Assembly: GCA_037447655.1 (NCBI GenBank)
Contig: JBBHKE010003466.1
Coordinates: forward strand, 164,921-228,920
DNA: 64,000 nucleotides
Reading direction: 5' to 3'
Origin: Zygnema cylindricum
Taxonomy: Eukaryota > Streptophyta > Zygnematophyceae > Zygnematales > Zygnemataceae
Both the position numbers and the translations under genes were made by a program. Numbering within the stretch: the first letter of the stretch is position 1; the number at the start of each line of letters is the position of its first letter. Below are positions 57,101 to 64,000 of the stretch, in pieces. Below the pieces are notes generated by a model, which was given only the letters and a program-made list of their open reading frames with translations, searched no databases and was not told the origin of the DNA.

Positions 57101-60100
57101 ATCAAACTTGAACCTAGTCGTCCTGGCGGGGCCCGTCGCAGGTAAAGAGCTGCATTTGGGCCACATGAACTCTGAGAGGGTTGTCTGATTTGTGTTTTTA
57201 CCGAGTGACTAACTGCAGTTGGTAACGCTTTTATTGACAGGGCACCAAGCGGGGACATTCCTCGTTGGCCAATGGTAGCTTTTACTAACGCTGGTTTTGT
57301 ATTTTAGGACTTCTGTTCCTTATCTTGCCCGGCTTTGCAGGGAGGGAGAAACGGTGAATTTTATGTTTAGTGGTTCTCACTATTTTGCTGATGTGTTTCT
57401 GCTTGTGATGTTTTAGCTTGATGCAACACCTCAACGCTGAGCTTGATCAAGAGGAAACTCGATCCCAGCGACTGGTTTCCCAAAATTCTCTCACCAGTTC
57501 CCCCCCAGTGCAAGGGTCCCCTTGGGGTTTGAGCCCAGCCCTTTTGGAGGCTGAAATTGCCAGTAGAGGGAATCTGCAAGGCTCTCACACCTCGTCTAGT
57601 TCCCTCGTCTCGGCCCTTTACAAAAGCCTAAGTAGTGCCCAGGGAAGTGCGTCTACAAGTGCATTAGTTGGCAGTCCTAATACTGGCTCGGCAAGCCTAC
57701 CTCCTCATCCTCTGGCTCCTGGGAGAACTGTTTCAGCTTCATCCCTTACAGGTTTACAGACTCAACATGAGGCCTCCATGGCTCAAACACTGGTGAATTC
57801 CAGTCTGGCTAATGGACTTTCGAGGCTTCCTCCCCAACATCCACATTCTCTCCCAGATTTGGTTAGCGGGCAGGGGCATTATGGCCAAGCTTCGGCTCTC
57901 ACATCCGGTGCTGCTACTGCAGCAGGGCTTTCCATGAGAGGGAGAGAGGGAGGGGATGGTTCCTCGAGACTCCCAAGAGCAAGCAGTGCCTCTGCTCTTT
58001 CTCTTCCTGTTGGGGATTCTCTTTTTGATCACAAGAAAACAGGTAATGTGTGGTGGTGAGACCTTTCGCTTGTTTTAGATGTCAATGTGCATTTCCGTTC
58101 TATTTTTTTTTTTCCTATTTTTTCGGCTACTGCAAGATGATGCTTGTAAAGGTCTTCCATCGCATTGGTTCTATCAGCAGTTGGCCAAAAAGAAACCTAA
58201 AGCCTTAAAAATGTTCCTTGAAGATGGGTTGGTTTTAACTCTTATGTCAGTGGTTGGCTGATTTTTTTTTTCCGGATGGTTCATTTTTTCTATAGGACTT
58301 GGATCATCGTCCTTCGGAGCCCATCAATTTTTGTCCAGCAATAGCCTTGGCGGTGGTGGCTCAACTTCTTCTTCTACCACTGGTAACCAGTCGTACATAT
58401 GGGGAACATCGGGGTCAAGTTCTTTTCGCCAGAGCCTCCAGAATCCCGGATCACCACCATTAGTGTGGCCTGTCTCTCATGATAATCTGTTCCAACAGAC
58501 TTCTGGCCAGGAATCATACCCTCAATCGCTAGTCTTTGAGCAAGGTTACCCACAGACATTGGATCCCTCAGCTTATTCTGGTATTCATAGCAATGGACTG
58601 GAACAAGCTTATCCTTTGACTTCTGCCTTAGAACAGGCATATTCTCAGTCTGTCGCCAGAGCATCACTGGCTATTAACCAAGTTCGAAACCATGCGTCAG
58701 CTCAAGCCACACATACGTTAACCTCATCCCGAAGTCATAATCATGCTTTGGCTCTTCAGAGGGGAATGTTGGGAGGTCACCATGTGGGTTCCGATCCTCT
58801 CCTTCTGGACCGGCGGTACAGCTTTTTGGCAGAGTCACAGGATAATTTGGTAAGAGGAGGCTCACTAGGAGCAGTGGGCAGCTCCTTGGGCGGTACCCTG
58901 GGAGGTGGACTTGGAACAAGCCTTGGAAACAGCCTTTCTGGTATGGGAGGAAGTGCTCGAGATAGTAGTCTTGAGCGAAGCCTTGATCGATATCGACTAG
59001 GGGGGATGTCTAACGATGGAGGATTTGAGACTGGACCATCATCTCCAAGTATGCTTTCACCCCAAGTTAGAAATCGGGGCCTAAGTGTTGGTAGTGGGAG
59101 TCAGGGTCAGCTGGACAGTTATGGGGACAGAACTCGAGGGAGGAGAGCAGAACAGGGCAGTGGTGATGGGAAGAAGCAATATCAGCTAGATTTGGAACGG
59201 ATCATGCGTGGAGAAGATCCCCGGACCACGCTTATGATCAAAAATATCCCCAATAAGTAAGGGGACTTGTATACACCATCCATCTCCTTCTCTCTGTCTC
59301 TCTTACTCTCTTGCACGCACTTGCAAAAACGTTACTCGTATTCCATGAGATTTCACGAAGGCCGTTAATTTCATAATTCTTTTGCTGTTGATATTTTTTT
59401 CCTTTCTTGTTCACTTGATGCAGCAACTGCACTCCTCATGTATAGTGCACTTTTGGTGTTTTTATTTTGCACTTTGAACATCAGGAAAGTGATAACATTA
59501 CAAACCCTTCTGTAGCTTCAAAGTGTGTCAGCTGTATTGTTATCTTGAGTGTGGAAATGTTTGGATTCTTGCAGGTATACGCAGAAAATGTTGCTTGCAG
59601 CCATCGATGAACATCACCGGGGATCCTATGATTTTTTCTATTTGCCGATTGATTTCAAGGTTAGTTACGCCGTAAAACGCTAGTTTTAACGTTTATCACT
59701 AATCGTGAATGCTTTAATTTTTGCTAAAAGTTTCTTCTTTTCTTAGAATTTTTTTTTTTGTCTGCTTGTAATTCCTATGAAATGTTGAATTTATGTATTT
59801 GCTATGCTGGGAGAGCAGAGTAACGGGGGCTTTGGTCATTGATATTGTACTTTTATCAGCTAAAGCTGCTGATTTTTGTTTCTAAGTCCATAGTGAGCTC
59901 TGTTTTTTATGCTATCTTTCTGTTCTGAAAGGTTTATGAAGTCGTTTTAGCATGCTGTCGGAAGTATAATCATTATTCACTGTTTGACAGAGACATTGAC
60001 TGTTTTTGCAGAATAAATGCAATGTTGGTTATGCCTTCATCAACATGATGGATCCCTATAAAATTGTTCCATTCTTTCAGGTAAAGGTTATAAAGTCCTT

Positions 60101-61226
60101 ATTAGTTTATGCTAAGGACAATCTTTCCCTTAAACGTTTTCAAATTCTCTGCAATCCAAGTTCTGTGGCTCTTAGAGTTCTACAGACCCCCGGCACATGG
60201 AGTACACCAAACTATTCTGCAATATGCAAATCACAATTGGGCATGCCTTAGGAGATGAGCAGAAGAGCAGATCTTAGGCAAACCTATGCGCCGAATTGCT
60301 GCTTATATCTGAAGCTGTTAGACATATAGGATGTTCCCTGGGTGCGGAACCCATAGCGCAAGCAGCAGTGCCAAAGTGGGTTGAATTGATCATGTTGCTG
60401 TCTTTGTATGGTTGGCAGGCATTTAATGGGAAAAAATGGGAGAAGTTCAACAGTGAGAAGGTGGCATTGCTTGCTTATGCTCGCATCCAGGGAAAGAACG
60501 CCCTTGTGGCACATTTTCAAAACTCGTCACTTATGAATGAGGACAAACGATGTCGTCCTATTTTATTTCATTCTGAAGGACCCCATGCTGGGGATCAGGT
60601 ATTTATTTTCCATATTTGAACAACATAAAATCTGACATTTTGTGTTTTGATGAAACAGTAGGATTTGTCGATTTTCAGGGGACACTGTGGGAAGCTTTCG
60701 TGTAGAATCTTCTTCTTCAGTATTGGTACTTAAGTTTTCCGAATTTTTGCTGTCGTCGTGTTCTCTGCGTCATGAGATTTGTTTTTTTTGTTGACAGCAT
60801 TAATTTCTTTTCTGCAAGTTCTACTACTGCATGAAAGCTACAGTGGTTGATGTTTATCTTTTATTAAGACGGTTGCTGTTTGTCATGACTAAGTTGCAGT
60901 ATTGTCTTTCATGCACACTTACCAGTTTCTCTCCTCTGTTGTCAATGCGAATTTCTAGTCTTGCCAGTTTCAAGTTATTATTAACGAAGGGGGATGTGAG
61001 GTTTCAGGAACCTTTCCCTGTGGGGATGAATGTGAGAGCTCGGCCGAATCGAGATCGATCCAACGGTCTGGGTGGCAGCCACCAAGGCAGTCCCGCCACA
61101 AGCTGTAGCAGTAGGGATGATTCCACTCACGGGGGTAGCGCCTTTGGTTCCGGTTCAAATATTTCGGGTTTTCTTCGCATTGGATCGAGAGGGAGAGATG
61201 GAGATGAGTTATCACCTGATTTTTGA
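54117..61226 (+). CDS. Mei2-like RNA-binding protein
   Basis: Plant Mei2-like (AML/TEL-type) protein with three RRMs, which acts in RNA-mediated control of meiosis and vegetative growth. Thirteen coding exons: 54117-54257, 54487-54586, 54780-55211, 55433-55908, 56282-56440, 56632-56748, 56990-57141, 57417-58042, 58296-59256, 59575-59659, 60012-60080, 60419-60598, 61008-61226. Frames join cleanly, giving 1238 residues from ATG 54117 or 1230 from ATG 54141 (MDRSRLD). Numbered from the latter: the conserved ELESQTIGRLLPDD near 250-266; RRM1 about 354-428 (RTLFVRNINSN, GFVMISYYDIRAA); RRM2 about 439-511 (GTLVVFNLDASV, HKFVEFYDVRAAESAL); and the C-terminal Mei2-specific RRM3 about 1036-1158 ([52 protein letters not shown]). 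The long Ser/Gly/Gln-rich linker between RRM2 and RRM3 makes it longer than I recall for angiosperm members. The donor of exon 3 (C/GTACAT at 55211) was chosen because it restores SSSFATLFESK-LSLVD, parallel to the family. Confidence 0.93.
56771..56963 (+). repeat. 65-bp minisatellite x 3 in Mei2-like intron 6
   Basis: Three tandem units start with CGGGTTTGTTGTTG at 56771, 56836 and 56901, a 65-bp period, differing by a few bases. Each contains GTGCTGTTTTAG, which resembles a 3' splice site. The array ends about 27 bp before the real acceptor at 56989. Confidence 0.88.
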
Positions 61227-62756
61227 GGACTTTACCTATCTTTATGGGAGGATGCAAATAAAACGCACCAGAATCTATAAGAACGAGCATCTTCTTTTTT
61301 TAGTTTACTTTCCTTTTCCATTACAACCGTGTTCTTCACATACGCACAATCCCAATTTTGAAAAAGGCATGAATCGGGCTCTCTGCCTATTTCTAGTTTT
61401 TGTTTTTTGTTGTCTTTTTTCTTTCCCCTTTTTCTAGGAGAAGCAACATGGGTGAAAATAAGGCTTCAAAACACAGGCCCGATTAATGCCATGAAGCTGG
61501 TGGAGGGAATACAAAGGTGCATAATAGTACCTGTAAAATGAATATTCACTTCTATTTGTCAAATTTGGGAGGGATTTGACTATGGTTATGACGAGGACGA
61601 AATGTAATTCGGGCCTTACGGCATATTTCTGAGCCGGTTTTCGAAAGGTAGACAAATTCTTCTAGGAACTAACAATTTAGGTTTTAGGGTTTTAGGTTTG
61701 TCCCGTTCGTATGGCAGAAATCCTAATCCTTTTGGTCTCTGGTGGATACCTGTTCAAACTTCAAAAAATTCAGTAGGAAGCAAGGTCCAGCTCTTTCTCT
61801 CTGTAAGTCGTCTGGTGTTTCTATGACCGTTTTCGACTACATTTAGAGTGAATATGGGGTCTAAACTTCTATTGTTATTTCTACTTCTTCCAGAGGTTCT
61901 GATTTAGGCGGGCGTGACATCTCTAGATCTTTCTCTAGTGCAGGTAACTAATGAGTATTATGTCAATTTGTGGTTTCCAAGATGCTTTAGGGTTTTTTAG
62001 GGCATTATTTTTACCTCTCAATCTCAACGAGCCACGGAGACTCCGGTGGCCCATGAGGGATGGGGAAAATTGTCATGGGTGTTGCGGAAAATAGTGTGTT
62101 TGTATTTGAGTTTTTTGAAGCAGGGCAAAAGCACTTTGTACATAGAGAGCTGAGACGGTTTGGATGATGTAAATCATTTTTTTCTCTGATTTTAGAATCT
62201 ATATGTATTGTGAAGATCTTCTTGGTTGTTTGGATGCTGTGGATATTGAGGGGAAAGCCAAGAGATGTCATTATGTATCACGTGGGATGTCAGGATGTTG
62301 GATTTGTAGCTTATGAAGTACGGTCATAAGTTTCTGGAAAGCTGTACTTACAAAATATTGTTGTTATCCTTGCTGTGTCCAGAGGTTGGACTTCAGAGTT
62401 TAGTAATAGGTAGTGTATTGGGATAATTCATATAGCAATAAATGCGATATTCGATATACAGAATATCGAACAATCAGAAGGCTCGATACATCGCTCCGAG
62501 ACAAGCAAAAAATATTGCGATAGATTTGATGGGAGCAGGGGGTTTGTACAGCTACAGTTAGAAATAATGTATAGGTGTAGTGGGGGGGAAGTGGGTGAAA
62601 CTTTTTGAGAAAAAGCTCGATTCCACAAAACTGCGGCTTAGAAATAAAGCCAGATTAGGCCGATATATAGGATAACGATCACGAAAGAAGTGTGAAACGA
62701 TTCGCAATATCGAATATGGGATACTTCAAAAAATAGGTACAAATAAAATACCGGGG
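61227..62756. other. 3' region of Mei2-like gene and intergenic
   Basis: The first few hundred bases probably include the 3' untranslated region. AGGTTTTAGGGTTTTAGG at about 61680-61697 is a short telomere-like run. From about 62411 to 62715 there are GCGATATTCGATATACAG, CGATATATAG and a GTGGGGGGG centre, suggesting a decayed hAT-like MITE whose right end is lost. No further gene seen. Confidence 0.4.
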
Positions 62757-62800
62757 GGAGGGAGATGGGGGAGAGGGGGGAGAGGGGGGAGAGGGGGACA
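62755..62800. repeat. G-rich minisatellite
   Basis: Tandem GGGGGGAGA(G) units (GGGAGATGGGGGAGAGGGGGGAG...), about 45 bp, at the exact left boundary of copia F. It has four or more G-runs on one strand. Confidence 0.8.
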
Positions 62801-64000
62801 TGTGCATGTAGATAAGTTGAAAGAAATAAAAAAGATGGGAATAGTGGAAGGAATTCAGTTAGGAGAAAGTGAAAACCTAAGTGATTGTAGTGGTTGTACT
62901 CAAGGTAAAGCAAACAGGTTACCCTTCCCAAAGGAAGCCACTTATAAAAGAGAAAAGGTTTTAGACTTGGTACACACTCATATTTGGGGACCGGCCAAAG
63001 TGCCCTCACCTGGGGGTAAGAGGTTTATGATGACAATCACCGATGATTGGTCTCGGTATTTTAAAGTGTAATTTTTGATAAATAAATGAGAGGCCCCACA
63101 AATTTTTAAGGAATATAAAGTTTGGAGTGAGAAACTCTATGAAATCACCATTAAGAGAGTAAGGAGTGATAATGGGTGAGAGTATACCTCCAATCAGATT
63201 GAGGATTTTTTTACAGAAGATGGAGTGCAACACCAAAAGACAGTTCTTGAAAATCCTGAGCATACTGGTGTAGCCGAGAGGTTAAATAGGACACTAAGTG
63301 ATAGTGTTAGGAGTATGTTGTCGGATAAAAAGATAGGAAAGAGATTCTAGGCAGAAGCAATAATTTGTGCTAATTATCTCAAAAATAGTGTTCTTATTGC
63401 AGTAAAAGGTCAAACTCCTTATGACAGATGGACCGACCGAAAACCAGATGTATCACATTTAAAGGTTTTCGGTAGTTAAGTGTTCAGTCTAGATGCAGCT
63501 CGGTCAAATTAGAAGTTGGATCCAAAAGGAAAACCATGATATTTGCTAGGATATGATGAAGATGTAAAAGGATATAGAGTCTATGATCTTAACAGAGAAG
63601 ATATAATCTTAGAGAAGCATCTAGTGGTGATGCATGAAGGGAAATCTATAGATCCTTTTAAGCATACAAAAACAGTTAAAATCAGATTTGAGTCAAAAAA
63701 TATTGATGACTTTGAGCTTACTAACTATCCAGGTTTTTGAAAAGGTGATGATCTTGCAGGTACAAATTAGACCGAGAAGGATTCAACCGTGGAATCCCTA
63801 GTGCCAACTCTATCCGAAGCAGAAGACGTGGTGGAAATAGACCCGAAATCGAGGGATAAAAGAGTAGTCGAAACTGTTCAAAAGAATCCACGAGAGCAAT
63901 TCATTCCGACATCAAAGTTTGAGGGTGGAAGGAGAAGCAACAAAAGATTGCAAGAGAAACAAGTTAACAATAAGGTAACCAAACTGTCTCATCCCGATGA
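62801..64000 (+). mobile_element. copia retrotransposon F, 5'-truncated, runs past the window end
   Basis: Plus-strand member of the A/B lineage beginning inside the GAG-pre-integrase domain (VDKLKEIKKMG, CSGCTQGK) directly after the G-rich repeat. The window ends within the integrase-RT linker. There is no 5' LTR, gag or protease. Many stops are present. Confidence 0.9.
62802..64000 (+). pseudogene. copia F integrase and linker
   Basis: The integrase core carries LVHTHIWGP: the first catalytic Asp is His (CAT codon at 62979-62981). A stop follows near 63070, another interrupts after RSDNG near 63177, then GVAERLNRTL, a stop within the KRF-AEA block, HLKVFGS, LGYDEDVKGYRVYDL and a stop after the NYPGF block. 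The tail from 63790 (SEAEDVVEID, KRLQEKQVNNKVTKL) is nearly the same as in copia A. Confidence 0.88.

Overview
The window looks like nuclear DNA of a land plant. It has intron-rich genes with canonical GT-AG junctions: an FtsZ1-type plastid-division gene at 24011-28223 and a plant Mei2-like RNA-binding protein gene at 54117-61226. Around them lie Ty1/copia retrotransposons in several stages of decay, hAT-type and other MITEs, a pogo/Tigger-like DNA transposon and an early-branching non-LTR retroelement. I cannot name the species from the sequence. The dominance of decayed transposons fits a large plant genome.

Layout. 1-783: CT-rich repeat, then an unrecognised Ser-rich ORF or last exon. About 1690-4560 (minus): broken non-LTR retrotransposon with reverse transcriptase, zinc knuckle and a restriction-like endonuclease C-terminus, interrupted by a 126-bp copia LTR fragment; a second relic of its 3' end lies near 5.7-6.05 kb. 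6668-13128 (minus): full-length copia A with near-identical LTRs, 5-bp target duplications, PBS and PPT, but a broken reading frame. 13.1-15.5 kb: MITE arrays. 16.4-17.0 kb: long poly-C/CT tract. 18.07-20.65 kb (minus): pogo/Tigger-like transposon with a three-exon transposase carrying one frameshift, flanked by hairpin-forming tandem repeats. 20.7-23.3 kb: nested MITEs. 24.0-28.2 kb: FtsZ1 gene, six coding exons, one MITE in intron 4. 28.2-38.4 kb: MITE-dominated intergenic DNA. 38419-44853 (minus): copia B, abutting a partial third LTR. 45.7-48.5 kb (minus): copia C of another lineage. 49.5-49.9 kb: PBS and LTR remnant of a further element. 50683-50692: assembly gap. 51.2-52.7 kb: adjacent MITEs. 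54.1-61.2 kb: Mei2-like gene, 13 coding exons. 62.8 kb to the end: copia F on the plus strand, running out of the window.

How it fits together. The two host genes have unrelated roles (plastid fission, RNA-mediated control of growth or meiosis) and show no functional link. The rest is a record of transposition: copia elements A, B and a remnant E share a primer-binding site complementary to the anticodon arm of initiator tRNA-Met, so that the ATG complementary to the CAU anticodon lies at the start of gag. Several MITE families with 8-bp target duplications are nested in one another. I found no bacterial-style operon, CRISPR array, rRNA or complete tRNA gene, and no clear new biochemical system. 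The most notable items are the half-tRNA priming arrangement, the nearly intact pogo-like element and the restriction-like-endonuclease retroelement.
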